Assembly (NCBI GenBank): GCA_016711435.1
Contig: JADJSY010000026.1
Coordinates: forward strand, 1-64,000
DNA from: Lewinellaceae bacterium
Lineage (GTDB): Bacteria; Bacteroidota; Bacteroidia; Chitinophagales; Saprospiraceae
Direction of reading: 5' to 3'
DNA length: 64,000 nt
The notes beneath the pieces were generated by a model. That model ran no database searches and was not told where the DNA came from. It saw only the letters and a list, made by a program, of their open reading frames with translations. Made by a program: the position numbers and the translations under genes. Below are positions 16,557 through 25,736 of the stretch, one piece after another. Positions within the stretch are counted from its first letter, which is position 1, and each line of letters begins with the position of its first letter.

Positions 16557-17888
16557 TTATTTCTGCCGGTAACCATTCACCACATAATACACCACAAAAG
16601 AAAAACACAGGAAAGGAATCAGCAGCGCCATTTTCATACTGCCTCCGCCGGACAACAAACCCGCAAGAGGCGGCATCACAGCACCGCCGACAATCGCCAT
16701 AATCACCAGTGAAGAAGCCATTTTGGCCTCGGCAGGTGGCAGCCCCTTGGTGGCAAGAGCGAAAATGGTCGGGAACATGATGCTCTGGCAGAAATAGGTC
16801 AGCATAATACACAGAATGCCCATGCTGCCGCCGAGGGCAAAAGCCAGTGCCACCAATGCAACGGCCGCGACGGAATACCAGAGCAATACTTTGCGCGGCT
16901 CCGTTTTGCTCATCAGCCAGGTGCCCAGAAAACGGCCGAGCATAAACAACACCAGCGCAAAAGAAGCGTGAAAACCCGCGATTTTTTCCGGTGTCATCGT
17001 ATCCGTATCGCCCACGATGCTGTTGATCCAGCCCGCGTAGGCAACGGCCGGTCCTATATGCTCGTTGGCGGCAAAATCTATTTTAAAATCTACAAAGTAG
17101 CCCCACAAAGTGGCCTGGGCGCCTACATTGGCGAACTGGGCCAGAATGCCCAGGGCCAGGTGGCGGTATTTGCCCGGCAGACTGAATATACTCACGCGCC
17201 CTTCCGAGGCTTCTTCCTCCTTCCCGATTTCAGGCATTTTGGTGAGTGCAAACAACACCGCGACGGCCGCGACGATCACTGCCACGGCCAGATAAGGGCC
17301 TTGTACTGACAGGGCTTCTTCCACCCGCGCTGCCTGTATCTGTTCGGGACTCATACTGGCCAGCAATTCGGCGGTATATTCCTTTTTTGAAAAAATAAAA
17401 AGGCTGCCGATGATCGGCCCAAGAATGATGCTGATGCCGTTGAACGACTGTGCGAAATTGATGCGCCATTCGGCCCCTTCTTTGTCGCCCAACACCGTGA
17501 CATACAGGTTGGCTGCCGTTTCCAGAAAAGCCAGACCTGATGCAATGGCAAACAAAGCAAACAGAAAAAAGCCGTACACCCGGATATCCGCTGCCGGATA
17601 AAACAACAAAGCGCCGCCGGCATACAACAACAAACCTGCCAGAATGCCGCGTTTATAGCCCCATTTGCGCATGAAAATGCCCGCCGGAATGGCCATGACG
17701 AAATAGCCGAAATAAAAGGCCGAGTCGACAATGCCCGCCTGCCAGCGTTTCAGGTCGAGGGCAAACTGGAAATGCCGGATCAGGGAGCCGTTCAGGCTAT
17801 TGGCGATGCCCCACAAAAAAAAGAGGCTGCACACCAATGCAAAGGGTAACAGGTATGGATTGCGGCCGGGTGTCGAAGTTGTACTCAT
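16557..17888 (-). CDS. FucP-type sugar:H+ symporter (MFS)
   Basis: 443-residue inner-membrane permease, 12 predicted helices. The start FALVCSLFFLWGIANSLNGS, AGIVDSAFYFGYFVMAIPAG and FAIASGLAFLETAANLYVTV (FLExxxNxY) are hallmarks of the FucP/GlcP fucose-glucose/galactose-N-acetylglucosamine branch. The C-half has IMFPTIFALATKGLPPAEAK. The Asp and Asn used for H+ coupling and sugar binding in FucP are consistent with those positions, but the exact sugar is unknown. The downstream kinases on the same strand suggest a transport-then-phosphorylate pathway. Confidence 0.86.
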   Translation of the reverse strand: MSTTSTPGRNPYLLPFALVCSLFFLWGIANSLNGSLIRHFQFALDLKRWQAGIVDSAFYFGYFVMAIPAGIFMRKWGYKRGILAGLLLYAGGALLFYPAADIRVYGFFLFALFAIASGLAFLETAANLYVTVLGDKEGAEWRINFAQSFNGISIILGPIIGSLFIFSKKEYTAELLASMSPEQIQAARVEEALSVQGPYLAVAVIVAAVAVLFALTKMPEIGKEEEASEGRVSIFSLPGKYRHLALGILAQFANVGAQATLWGYFVDFKIDFAANEHIGPAVAYAGWINSIVGDTDTMTPEKIAGFHASFALVLFMLGRFLGTWLMSKTEPRKVLLWYSVAAVALVALAFALGGSMGILCIMLTYFCQSIMFPTIFALATKGLPPAEAKMASSLVIMAIVGGAVMPPLAGLLSGGGSMKMALLIPFLCFSFVVYYVVNGYRQK

Positions 17889-18048
17889 GGGTGTGTTGGT
17901 ATGGTATTTTGTTTCGTTTTTACACAGGCAAGGTTAGTGAAGATTTTTGAAAATCTGATGAAGTTGTTTTTTGGGTTTTTTACAGCGCTGATCGAACCTG
18001 CTTTTTTCTGAAAAATTTTCACCTTTACGGGGCGTAAGGCTTAGCGGA

Positions 18049-18155
18049 GAGGTGTCATTTGCGACGAAGGAGCAAGTGACATATCATAGCGGAAGATATA
18101 CTGGAAAACGGCCGTTACGAGATGTCACTTGCTCCTGCGTCGCAAATGACACCTC
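18049..18155. repeat. 34-bp-arm inverted repeat upstream of fadH
   Basis: Left arm 18049-18082 begins GAGGTGTCATTTGCGACGAA, right arm 18122-18155; they are complementary with one mismatch, around a 39-nt centre. The rest of the 340-bp spacer 17889-18228 holds imperfect extensions of these arms and, next to the fadH start, GATAACTGATAACTGATAAC. Confidence 0.7.
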
Positions 18156-18228
18156 TTCACTATGCTTATGGGGGTAAGGCTAGTAAGAGATCGCCCCTAC
18201 CAACCCCGATAACTGATAACTGATAACG

Positions 18229-20278
18229 ATGCATATGCACCCGACCTATCCGCACCTGTTCCAGCCGCTCGATCTGGGATTTACTACTCTGAAAAATCGC
18301 GCCCTCATGGGTTCGATGCATACGGGACTGGAAGAGCACAAAGACAACCTGAAAGCACTGGCCGGCTATTTTGCCGAACGGGCCAAAGGTGGTATCGGAC
18401 TGATGGTAACCGGCGGCATCGCGCCCAACCGGCAGGGCTGGCTCGCGCCGTTCGGAGCCAAACTGACCGGCAGCAGCGAGGTGGCGAAACACCGCAACGT
18501 TACCTCCGCCGTACATGCCGAAGACGGCAAAATCTGTATGCAAATCCTGCATGCCGGGCGTTACGGCGTACACCCGTTTCTGGTGGCGCCATCCCCTCTA
18601 AAAGCACATATTTCGCCTTTCAAGCCCTGGGAAATGAGTCCGCGCCTCATAAGGGCGACGGTGAGCGACTTTGCATCCTGTGCCGCGCTGGCCAGAGAAG
18701 CCGGTTATGACGGCGTGGAAATAATGGGCAGCGAAGGGTATCTGATCAACCAGTTCATTGCGCCGCGCACCAACAAACGCAGCGACGACTGGGGTGGCTC
18801 GTTTGAAAACCGCATACGTTTCCCGACGGAAATTATGCGGCAGGTGCGGGAAAAAGCGGGTAAAGACTTCATCGTGATCTTTCGTATTTCCATGCTCGAC
18901 CTGGTGGAAGAAGGCAGCACCTGGGAAGAGGTGGAACAACTCGCCTTCGCCGTGGAGGAAGCCGGCGCCAGCATACTCAATACCGGCATCGGCTGGCACG
19001 AAGCGCGTATCCCGACCATCGCCACGATGGTGCCGCGCGGCGCGTATGCCTGGGTCACCAAACGGCTCATGGGCAAACTCCACATCCCGCTCATCACCAC
19101 CAACCGCATCAATACGCCGGAAAAAGCCGAGGAAATGCTGCGCGAAGGTTATGCCGATATGGTTTCCATGGCGCGACCCTTTCTGGCCGATCCTTATTTT
19201 ATGCGGAAAGCGCAGGAAAATCGTTCCGACGAAATCAATACCTGTATCGCCTGCAACCAGGCCTGCCTCGATCATGTGTTCAAACACAAAGACGCTTCCT
19301 GCTTAGTCAATCCCCGCGCCTGCAAGGAGACGCTGCAATGCCGCCTGCGCGCAGACTACACAGCACAAAATCGCCGTCGTCGGTGCAGGGCCTGCCGGAC
19401 TTTCTGCCGCTACCGAACTGGCGGCCATTGGACACGAAGTGCATTTGTTTGACGCTGCGGCTGAAATCGGCGGACAATTCAACATGGCCAAAAGAATTCC
19501 GGGTAAGGAAGAATTTTACGAAACGCTGCGCTATTTTGGTAAAATGATCGAAAAAAACGGAGTGAATCTGCACCTGAACACCCGTGTAGACGCCGGTTTT
19601 CTGATTCAACAACAATTCCGGGAAGTGGTGCTGGCAACGGGCATCAGCCCGCGCAAGCCCCAAATCGAAGGCATCAACCACCCGAAGGTGCTGTCGTATA
19701 TCGACGTGCTGCTGCACCGCCAGCCGGTCGGTAAAAAAGTGGCCGTCATCGGCGCCGGCGGTATCGGTTTCGACGTGTCCATTTTCCTGACAGACGAAGG
19801 AACAACAGGCGAATCGGACCAGCAACGCATCAGCGACTACCGGGAAGAATGGGGCATCGATACCAGCTACCAGCACCGCGGCGGACTGACTCAACCCAAA
19901 AAAGAACACGCCCCGAGGGAACTGTGGATGCTACAACGCTCGAAAGGAAAAGTCGGCGACCGCCTCGGCAAAACCACCGGCTGGGCGCACCGCCTCACGC
20001 TCAAGAACCGCGGCGTTCGGATGTGGTCGGAAGTGAACTACGTCAAAATCGACGATGCAGGTCTGCACATTACCCTGAAAGGACAGCCGCAAGTATTGGA
20101 AGTGGACAATATTATCATTTGCGCCGGACAATATCCACTGCGCGAATTGCAGGAACCGCTGACTCAGGCCGGAATCAAAGTACACCTGATCGGTGGGGCC
20201 AAAGAAGCAGGTGAATTGGATGCCAAAAGGGCGATTGAAGAGGGCTGGGCTTTAACAGGGATGAGGGATGAGGATTGA
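18229..20278 (+). CDS. fadH: NADPH-dependent 2,4-dienoyl-CoA reductase (frameshifted)
   Basis: FMN/[4Fe-4S]/FAD enzyme of unsaturated fatty-acid beta-oxidation, about 680 residues when corrected. The N-terminal Old Yellow Enzyme barrel starts LFQPLDLGFTTLKNRALMGS, close to FadH, with ILHAGRYGVHP and the iron-sulfur cysteines in CIACNQACLDHVFKHKDASC. The first frame then degenerates after VNPRACKET near 19330 and ends at 19452. The next frame carries HKIAVVGAGPAGLSAATELA (FAD), HLFDAAAEIGGQ and VAVIGAGGIGFDV (NADPH) up to 20278. A single extra base around 19330-19360 explains this. ATG at 18229; a second in-frame ATG lies 6 nt on. Confidence 0.88.
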
Positions 20279-20357
20279 GGAATGATTATAGCCGCTCGAA
20301 GAAGGGAATCTGGTTCATTCGAGCGGCTGTAATCATCCCTCAATCCTCATCCCTCAT
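20261..20357. repeat. GATGAGG-word hairpin at the fadH stop codon
   Basis: Arms 20261-20300 and 20318-20357, 40 bp with two mismatches. The arms combine ATGAGGGATGAGGATTGAGG words with the unique core ATAGCCGCTCGAA. It overlaps the end of fadH and separates it from the convergent trpE, so it may serve as a bidirectional terminator. Confidence 0.75.
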
Positions 20358-20367
20358 TCCTGACCTT

Positions 20368-21852
20368 TCATCCCTCATCCCTTATCCCTTCAACTGCCGC
20401 CATAAACGCCCCTGCTTTGATACGCGTTTCTTTCAACTCGCTTTCCGGCACGGATTCATAGAGCAGCGTCGCCCCTGCGCTGAACGAAAGCAGTCCGTCG
20501 CGCACATGCGCCGTTCGGATCGTGATGGCGGTATTGACGTCGCCGTTGAGCAGCAGCCAGCCGATACTGCCGCCGTAGTAGCCGCGGGTGTGCTGCTCGA
20601 TCTGTTCAATGTATTCCATGGCGGCGATTTTGGGCGCGCCGGTGAGCGTACCTGCGTTGAGGCTGGCAATCAGGGCATCGAAGCCCGTGTAGCGATCTTC
20701 CAGCACCCCGCTGACCTGTGCGACGGTGTGCGTCACGTGCGAATATTTTTCAATAATGCGGTAGTTATCGATCTCGATACCGGGTTTGCAGATGCGCGCC
20801 AGGTCGTTGCGACCCAGGTCGATCAGCATGTCCAATTCCGAGTTTTCTTTCGGCGAATTCAGCAGTTCCATCATCAGGTGGTGGTCTTCGATAGGGTCGC
20901 CGGAGCGACGCACACTGCCCGAAATAGGCCGGAGGGTAGCGCGGCCATTTTCGTAACGGAGCATCAATTCGGGGCTGGCTCCCAGCAGCATTTCGTCGCC
21001 GAAATCAAAATAGAACAGGTATGGAGAAGGATTGATGGCTTTGTATCGCTCGTACAGTGGCAGCAGGTTGCCGGATACAGGCGCTGTCAGTTTGCGGCTG
21101 AGCACAATTTCCAGCAACTCGCCTTCGTGGCAAAGTTGGATGCCCCGCGCGATCTGTTTTTTGAACGTCTCGTCGTCGGGCGTTTGTACGAATTTCCCGA
21201 TGTGCAGCGGCTCCGGTTTGGAGGCGGGCGTTTCCTGCACATCGTATATGCTGTGTTTCAAATGATCCAGTTCGGTCTGCGCTTCCACTTCCGTTTCCCG
21301 CGTGACGTACAAAGTCAAATCCTGGGTTAAGTGGTTGAATAACAGGATATTGTCGAATAAAAACAAATGAAAATCAGGTTCCGGGCAGGCTTTAGCGTGC
21401 TGCAAATCTTCAAACTGATATACAAACTGGTAGGCCAGCGCGCCGTAAAAACCCATGAAGTTTTTGTCGTCCGTTTTAAAATGCGCCAGCGTGCTCCGGA
21501 GCGGCTGCACAATATTCTGGCGGTCGAGGCGGTCTTCTTCCGAACCGAAAAAAGGCAGTTTTGGGATGTGCAGCGACATGCGTCCGTCGCGCTCGTTTTC
21601 TACAAAACCGGCAAATTCCGTTTTGATAAAATCGTAAAAAACAGCGCCGCGCGGGTGCAGCAGGCGAATGTTCAATTGTTCGTCTTTTCCGACCAACTCC
21701 AGCGTCGGCTCAAAAGCAATCACCGACATCCGGCTCGATTTGTCTACTGCCGAAGCAGATTCAAACAGACAGGTAGGGCTTTTCCCCAGCAATCGCCGGT
21801 AATGGGGCAAAGCGTCGGAATAAGGCAGGCGTATCGTAGCAGTGTGGATCAT
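20368..21852 (-). CDS. trpE: Anthranilate synthase component I (chorismate-binding enzyme)
   Basis: 494-residue enzyme converting chorismate to anthranilate with ammonia supplied by a TrpG-type amidotransferase. The N-terminal regulatory part (residues 1-60, CLFESASAVD) has the LLES-like motif used for Trp feedback in TrpE, and FYGALAYQFVYQFEDL matches the gamma-proteobacterial TrpE layout. The catalytic domain has EGELLEIVLSRKL, PYLFYFDFGDEMLLGASPEL, GSVRRSGD, DLGRNDLARIC and GTLTGAPKIAAMEYIE. The PIAGT signature reads PISGS here. PabB is the alternative, since the amidotransferase at 24481-25065 is 2.6 kb away and could serve both. Confidence 0.8.
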   Translation of the reverse strand: MIHTATIRLPYSDALPHYRRLLGKSPTCLFESASAVDKSSRMSVIAFEPTLELVGKDEQLNIRLLHPRGAVFYDFIKTEFAGFVENERDGRMSLHIPKLPFFGSEEDRLDRQNIVQPLRSTLAHFKTDDKNFMGFYGALAYQFVYQFEDLQHAKACPEPDFHLFLFDNILLFNHLTQDLTLYVTRETEVEAQTELDHLKHSIYDVQETPASKPEPLHIGKFVQTPDDETFKKQIARGIQLCHEGELLEIVLSRKLTAPVSGNLLPLYERYKAINPSPYLFYFDFGDEMLLGASPELMLRYENGRATLRPISGSVRRSGDPIEDHHLMMELLNSPKENSELDMLIDLGRNDLARICKPGIEIDNYRIIEKYSHVTHTVAQVSGVLEDRYTGFDALIASLNAGTLTGAPKIAAMEYIEQIEQHTRGYYGGSIGWLLLNGDVNTAITIRTAHVRDGLLSFSAGATLLYESVPESELKETRIKAGAFMAAVEGIRDEG

Positions 21853-21872
21853 GTTGTCAGGTTGAGGGGTTG

Positions 21873-21960
21873 ATAAGGTTTATAGTTGAAAGTGGGGGTT
21901 GATGAAGGTTGATGAGGTTGATATAAAGTTGATGGGGGAGAAGTGGAGTGTAAAATTATG
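21873..21960. repeat. GTTGATGAGGTTGAT-word repeat upstream of trpE
   Basis: Several degenerate copies of GGTTGATGA/AGGTTGATG between the trpE start and about 21950. The same word family reappears at about 31695-31740 and 35915-36000. The rest of the 298-bp spacer is A/T-rich and contains the ATAAC-family element at 22081. Confidence 0.5.
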
Positions 21961-22080
21961 TATTAACGTATCAGTACGATGATGCAAAGATAATGTCTTC
22001 TTTTTGAATCATGCAAGTCTTCTTTTTTCGTTTGTGTAAAAATTAAGTATATCAGCAAAGAAGTTTAGATTAAACTCGTT

Positions 22081-22132
22081 GCAAATGCTTGATTATCAAC
22101 ACTAATAACCAATAACTAATAACCGATACTAC
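22081..22132 (+). repeat. Head-plus-ATAAC dispersed element, copy 1
   Basis: Conserved head GCAAATGCTTGATTATCAAC followed by (TA)ATAACC/ATAACT words; ends 18 nt before the ATG at 22151. Homologous elements: 23729-23779, 27041-27093 and 61931-61980 (the last two on the minus strand), and a partial one at 38036-38080. Confidence 0.75.
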
Positions 22133-22150
22133 TTTTCTCAAATCACACCT

Positions 22151-23152
22151 ATGAAAAAACTGTTCCCAACACTCTTTCTTTTTCTTCTTGGCTTTGCCGG
22201 CTCCCTTTCCGCTCAAAAAGTACTCGAACTCAACAAATCGCGCCTCGATGTGGGCAAACGCCGTTTTAATATTGTGCAGGTCATCGACACGCGGTACGAT
22301 ACCACTCGATTGGGTACTGCCCGGGTCGGCATGAGCAATCGCAAGGAAGCCATGATACTGTCGGGGACTATACCCCTGGTATTTCAACAATATTTTACCG
22401 TAAAACTTCCCCATGAAGCAGCATTACCCAATGTTGTGATTCGGGTCAGCCGTTTGGGGCTTTGGGAAGAAATAAATGTTCTTGGCAGCGAAGGTGCGCG
22501 CGTTGCTGCCGATTTCGAGTTTTTCCTGCAACAGGACGACGGTTTTGCCTATCTCGGCGACCGCAAATTCAGGTTTACGGAAGGCCTTGGCACCAATGTG
22601 ACGAAGTACCACGACGACAACCTGCGCGCCGCGTTGCAAGCCGCAGTAGATTATTTGCAGGACTCCGTCGACTGGAAAACGGCGCAGGCACTGCCTGTCA
22701 ATACTTCTTCGGAAGAACTGACCCGCCGCAATGTGCCGCGCATACTCACAGATGCGGAACCGGTGACCGGCGTTTATAAAAACTTTACGGATTTCAGAAA
22801 CAACAATCCGCGCATACCCGCACAGATTGAGGTGAAAGACGGAACAAGCGTACTGCTGATCGAAGGGAAAAAAGGCAAGTTTCGAAGGGTAAAACCCGAC
22901 GACCGTATCTGGGGTTTTTCTGATGGTAAAAATATGTATATCAACCAGTTCGGCACTTTTTACCAACTCAATAAGGTTGGGGAAAACAGTTTCCAGTTTT
23001 ACGGCGTGGACTATGATAAAAAAATGAGCAATGCAGCCATCGGCAACGCTGCTTTTGGAATTATCGGCGGACTTATTGCCGGCGAAATGACCAAGTCAAG
23101 GCATTATGTGGTGGACTGGGAAACGGGGAGTTTTTTGCAAAAGGAAGAGTAA
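22151..23152 (+). CDS. Secreted protein of unknown function
   Basis: 333 residues with a signal peptide (MKKLFPTLFLFLLGFAGSLS). The mature protein mixes beta strands (VLELNKSRLDVGKRRFNIVQ) with an internal SSEELTRRNVPRILTDAEPV, then a KGKFRRVKPDDRIWGFSDGK segment that could be a small barrel, and a glycine-rich AAIGNAAFGIIGGLIAGEMT stretch near the C-terminus that looks like a short hydrophobic hairpin. I recognise no family. The gene stands alone between the divergent trpE and a MITE-like element immediately after its stop. Confidence 0.75.
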   Translation: MKKLFPTLFLFLLGFAGSLSAQKVLELNKSRLDVGKRRFNIVQVIDTRYDTTRLGTARVGMSNRKEAMILSGTIPLVFQQYFTVKLPHEAALPNVVIRVSRLGLWEEINVLGSEGARVAADFEFFLQQDDGFAYLGDRKFRFTEGLGTNVTKYHDDNLRAALQAAVDYLQDSVDWKTAQALPVNTSSEELTRRNVPRILTDAEPVTGVYKNFTDFRNNNPRIPAQIEVKDGTSVLLIEGKKGKFRRVKPDDRIWGFSDGKNMYINQFGTFYQLNKVGENSFQFYGVDYDKKMSNAAIGNAAFGIIGGLIAGEMTKSRHYVVDWETGSFLQKEE

Positions 23153-23153
23153 G

Positions 23154-23318
23154 GGTTGTGTCAAAAGGGGCGAAGTGGAATAAGACGCCAAATTATACGT
23201 GGTTTTTTCGGTTCAAAACTTCCCGAAAGTTTAAAACTTTCGGGAAGTTGGAGGTAATACGAAATTAAATTTTACACTAGAACCATGGCTTTAATAGAAT
23301 ACGACTTTTGACACAACC
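23154..23318. mobile_element. MITE-like element with 14-bp terminal inverted repeats
   Basis: GGTTGTGTCAAAAG (23154-23167) and CTTTTGACACAACC (23305-23318) are perfect terminal repeats of a 165-bp, non-coding unit. In its centre is the palindrome AACTTCCCGAAAGTT-TAA-AACTTTCGGGAAGTT (with short A/T overlap, 23217-23249), which recurs at 60571-60604. Inserted right after the stop codon at 23152. No target-site duplication is clear. Confidence 0.6.
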
Positions 23319-23330
23319 TCTACTATTCCC

Positions 23331-23591
23331 TCACTTCGGAATCGTTCGCAGTTGCTCCTCTATTTCACGCAGCCGAATCTGTTTGATCGAATCAACCAAC
23401 TGCGGCAACACCGTTACCCGCGCCATCTGGCACTGACTGTCCAATTCAACACGCTGCACCCGGATTTCGGCTGTTGCAAGCGAGTCGATTGCCTGACGCG
23501 TGTTCGCATCGAGGGGCGTTTCGGCGCTACCGCATGACAACCAGCCGCAAACGGAAATAAATGCAATTATTGCTGGAAAAAAGAAACGCAT
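23331..23591 (-). CDS. Small putative lipoprotein
   Basis: 86-residue protein starting at 23591 (MRFFFPAIIAFISVCGWLSC); the Cys at residue 20 sits after a hydrophobic segment, with WLSC as a loose lipobox. The mature region is short, helical and charged (LDANTRQAIDSLATAEIRVQ). No family recognised. A longer in-frame start at 23663 lacks a signal and is rejected. Being small, it could also be non-essential or spurious, but the signal peptide argues for a gene. Confidence 0.55.
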   Translation of the reverse strand: MRFFFPAIIAFISVCGWLSCGSAETPLDANTRQAIDSLATAEIRVQRVELDSQCQMARVTVLPQLVDSIKQIRLREIEEQLRTIPK

Positions 23592-23728
23592 GCTCAGAGA
23601 GGTGAGAGGTGAGAAGTGAGAGGGTGAGAGGCGTCCCGTTTGGCGGCTCTGATGGGCTGGCAATGGGTTTTTCAGGCCTTTATTTTTTATTCAACAAGTG
23701 TGCAAAATTAGTTAAGGCTAAATTACCT

Positions 23729-23779
23729 GCAAATGCTTGATTATCAACACTAATAACCGATAACTAATAACGGATAACT
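23729..23779 (+). repeat. Head-plus-ATAAC dispersed element, copy 2
   Basis: GCAAATGCTTGATTATCAAC head followed by ACTAATAACCGATAACTAAT words. Unlike the other copies, it points at the 3' end of the lysoplasmalogenase gene rather than at a start codon. Confidence 0.75.
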
Positions 23780-24449
23780 ACTTCAGGAGGCGCATGATGC
23801 CCAGGGTCAGCAGCGCCTGTCCGAGAATATACGTCACCATAACCGAAATATTTCCGGTAGATATATTTCCAAATTTACCCATGGCCAGCAGGCTATCGGA
23901 TAATACAAACAGGATTGCTCCCGACATCATAATCTGGAAAACAGTGCTGGGAACATGGCTGCGCAGTTGCATCACACTCAGCGCCATAGCCGTAATCACG
24001 ATACCATAAGCCCCGACCGGAAAGTGCAAACCTGCCGGGATACCAGGCCACAACCAACCCAGTAAGGCCAGCAAATATAATGCGAAAGGAATGACCCAAA
24101 GCGGGTTTTGGCGTAAATAACCACTTTTACCTTGCAACAAAAACCACAGTGCGCCGATATAAAAAACGTGTGCCAGCAAAAAAGCGCCCAGTCCCAGTAC
24201 AAAAAAGATTTCACCCTTGCCTTCTGCCCTGACCATGAGCAAAATATCGCCCAGCGTAGAGAATGCAAGTCCCGCCAGCCAGGCGCCACGTACAAAACGA
24301 ACGGGTTTTGTCTCCGAGAACATCCACAAGGCCAAGGCCGGCATAAGCAAGGGCTTGCTGATAAATACCAGATTCGGAAGCTGCAATACCAATGCAGCTA
24401 TTTGAATAACGCATACCAGGATAAAGATGATTTTCCAGATGTTTTTCAT
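23778..24449 (-). CDS. Lysoplasmalogenase (YhhN family)
   Basis: 223-residue polytopic membrane enzyme of the YhhN/TMEM86 family, which cleaves the vinyl-ether bond of lysoplasmalogens. Eight hydrophobic helices; ALAFSTLGDILLM-like segment (AGLAFSTLGDILLMVRAEGK) with the conserved Asp, FLLAHVFYIGALWFLL, and GAILFVLSDSLLAMGKF with the second conserved Asp. The start at 24449 (MKNIWKIIFILV) is preferred to 24467. The gene begins 31 nt after the amidotransferase and is probably in the same operon. Confidence 0.82.
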   Translation of the reverse strand: MKNIWKIIFILVCVIQIAALVLQLPNLVFISKPLLMPALALWMFSETKPVRFVRGAWLAGLAFSTLGDILLMVRAEGKGEIFFVLGLGAFLLAHVFYIGALWFLLQGKSGYLRQNPLWVIPFALYLLALLGWLWPGIPAGLHFPVGAYGIVITAMALSVMQLRSHVPSTVFQIMMSGAILFVLSDSLLAMGKFGNISTGNISVMVTYILGQALLTLGIMRLLK

Positions 24450-24480
24450 AAAGGGAATTGTGCACAATGATAGTTGAAAA

Positions 24481-25065
24481 TCAGGGTTCCAGGTGTTTTT
24501 CGGTCATTTTCACCCAGTTTTTCATTAATTGCAGGCCATATTCAGTCAGAATGGATTCCGGGTGAAATTGCAGGCCCAGCAGTGGCAAGGTGACGTGTTC
24601 CAGTGCCATGATTTCATTTTCCGCGCTGGAAGCAATACTCCGCAAAGGAGTGCCATCCAGCGAATCCAGCAACACGGAATGGTAACGCATCACTTCAAAA
24701 AACTCCGGTATACTTTCAAAAAGCGGGTGTTTGCGGTGCTGAATAACGCTTGTTTTGCCATGCATCGGCACCCGTGCCTTTACCACCTGTGCGCCGAAAG
24801 ATTCGCCCAAAGCCTGGTGGCCAAGGCAAATACCCAGTATGGGCATCTGCTCCCTGTATCGCCGGATAAGCGGCATCATCAACCCCGCATCAGCGGGGCG
24901 TTTGGGGCCGGGAGAAAGCACAAGGGCCTGAAAATCAAGTTGTTCAAATGCAGCCAGCGATAGTGCGTCATTCCTGTAAACATCACATTCCACCCCTGTT
25001 TGAAGGAGATAGTCGTACAAATTGTAAGTAAAGGAGTCGTAATTATCCAGCAGCAGCACTTTCAT
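24481..25065 (-). CDS. trpG: Glutamine amidotransferase of anthranilate/aminodeoxychorismate synthase
   Basis: 194-residue class I glutamine amidotransferase that supplies ammonia to chorismate enzymes. LLLDNYDSFTYNLYDYLLQ is the family N-terminus; LSPGPKRPADAG forms the oxyanion loop; the nucleophile is Cys80 in ILGICLGHQALGESFGA; and the His-Glu pair is in LGLQFHPESILTEYG. The protein may serve TrpE, PabB or both, as in Bacillus, so the trpG symbol is a best guess. Its ATG overlaps the stop of the CvpA gene by 4 nt, so the two are translationally coupled. Confidence 0.88.
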   Translation of the reverse strand: MKVLLLDNYDSFTYNLYDYLLQTGVECDVYRNDALSLAAFEQLDFQALVLSPGPKRPADAGLMMPLIRRYREQMPILGICLGHQALGESFGAQVVKARVPMHGKTSVIQHRKHPLFESIPEFFEVMRYHSVLLDSLDGTPLRSIASSAENEIMALEHVTLPLLGLQFHPESILTEYGLQLMKNWVKMTEKHLEP

Positions 25066-25736
25066 TCTTCAATCCCGTCGCTGTCTTCCGGGTAAACCGG
25101 TCTGGTCGTTGAAGTAGTCGGAATGCTCTCTTCCCCATCGTCTTCGATGGCTTTCCCATCGTCGGGCACCTGGTAAATATTCGGTTTGGTAGATGTTTTC
25201 TGGATGCCGTATTGTTCCAGACGATCCATCCAGTTCATCGAATTAGACCAAATATCTTCCGCAAAGGGCTTAGTGCGCAAGGCCACATCTTTGGCTTTGC
25301 CGGGCAGGTCTTTCAAAAAAGGATAAGATTTGGATTCTGCCAGCGTTTGGTCGTTCAAAAAACGCACCTGCACTAAAAACCAGATCAGCACACTGTAAAT
25401 AACAATGCCGAGACCAGCCATGAGCACACCGCCCAGTGTCTGGTTGATGACGCCGAGATAAACAGCCTGGAACGCGGATTCCATGCCTCTGGCTGCCTGG
25501 CGCAGGACAAACATGATGAACACCAGGTTGACGATAAATGCCGCAATAAACATGGATGGGTTATCCGAATGGAGCAGCGATTCGAGGATATTGGTCGTAG
25601 TGGGCGTTATTTTGAAAGCCAGTACGAAACCAAAAATATAGGCGGCAAAATTGAAAACAGTTCCGATGATTCCACGGGAATAACCAACCCAGAAACCGTA
25701 AGCAAAAACCGCTAAAAAAACAATGTCTATGGCCAT
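25062..25736 (-). CDS. CvpA family membrane protein
   Basis: 224-residue inner-membrane protein. Four N-terminal helices with DIVFLAVFAYGFWVGYSRGI, and GTVFNFAAYIFGFVLAFKIT plus GVINQTLGGVLMAGLGIVIY match CvpA (named for colicin V production; a role in envelope robustness is established in some species). The C-terminal 70 residues are hydrophilic and low-complexity (EDDGEESIPTTSTTRPVYPE). Overlaps the amidotransferase by 4 nt, upstream in the operon. Confidence 0.87.
   Translation of the reverse strand: MAIDIVFLAVFAYGFWVGYSRGIIGTVFNFAAYIFGFVLAFKITPTTTNILESLLHSDNPSMFIAAFIVNLVFIMFVLRQAARGMESAFQAVYLGVINQTLGGVLMAGLGIVIYSVLIWFLVQVRFLNDQTLAESKSYPFLKDLPGKAKDVALRTKPFAEDIWSNSMNWMDRLEQYGIQKTSTKPNIYQVPDDGKAIEDDGEESIPTTSTTRPVYPEDSDGIEE

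Noticed and set aside
20368..21852. PabB instead of TrpE
   Set aside because: The N-terminal LES-like element and the layout around FYGALAYQFVYQFEDL fit TrpE better, although the PISGS variant keeps some doubt.
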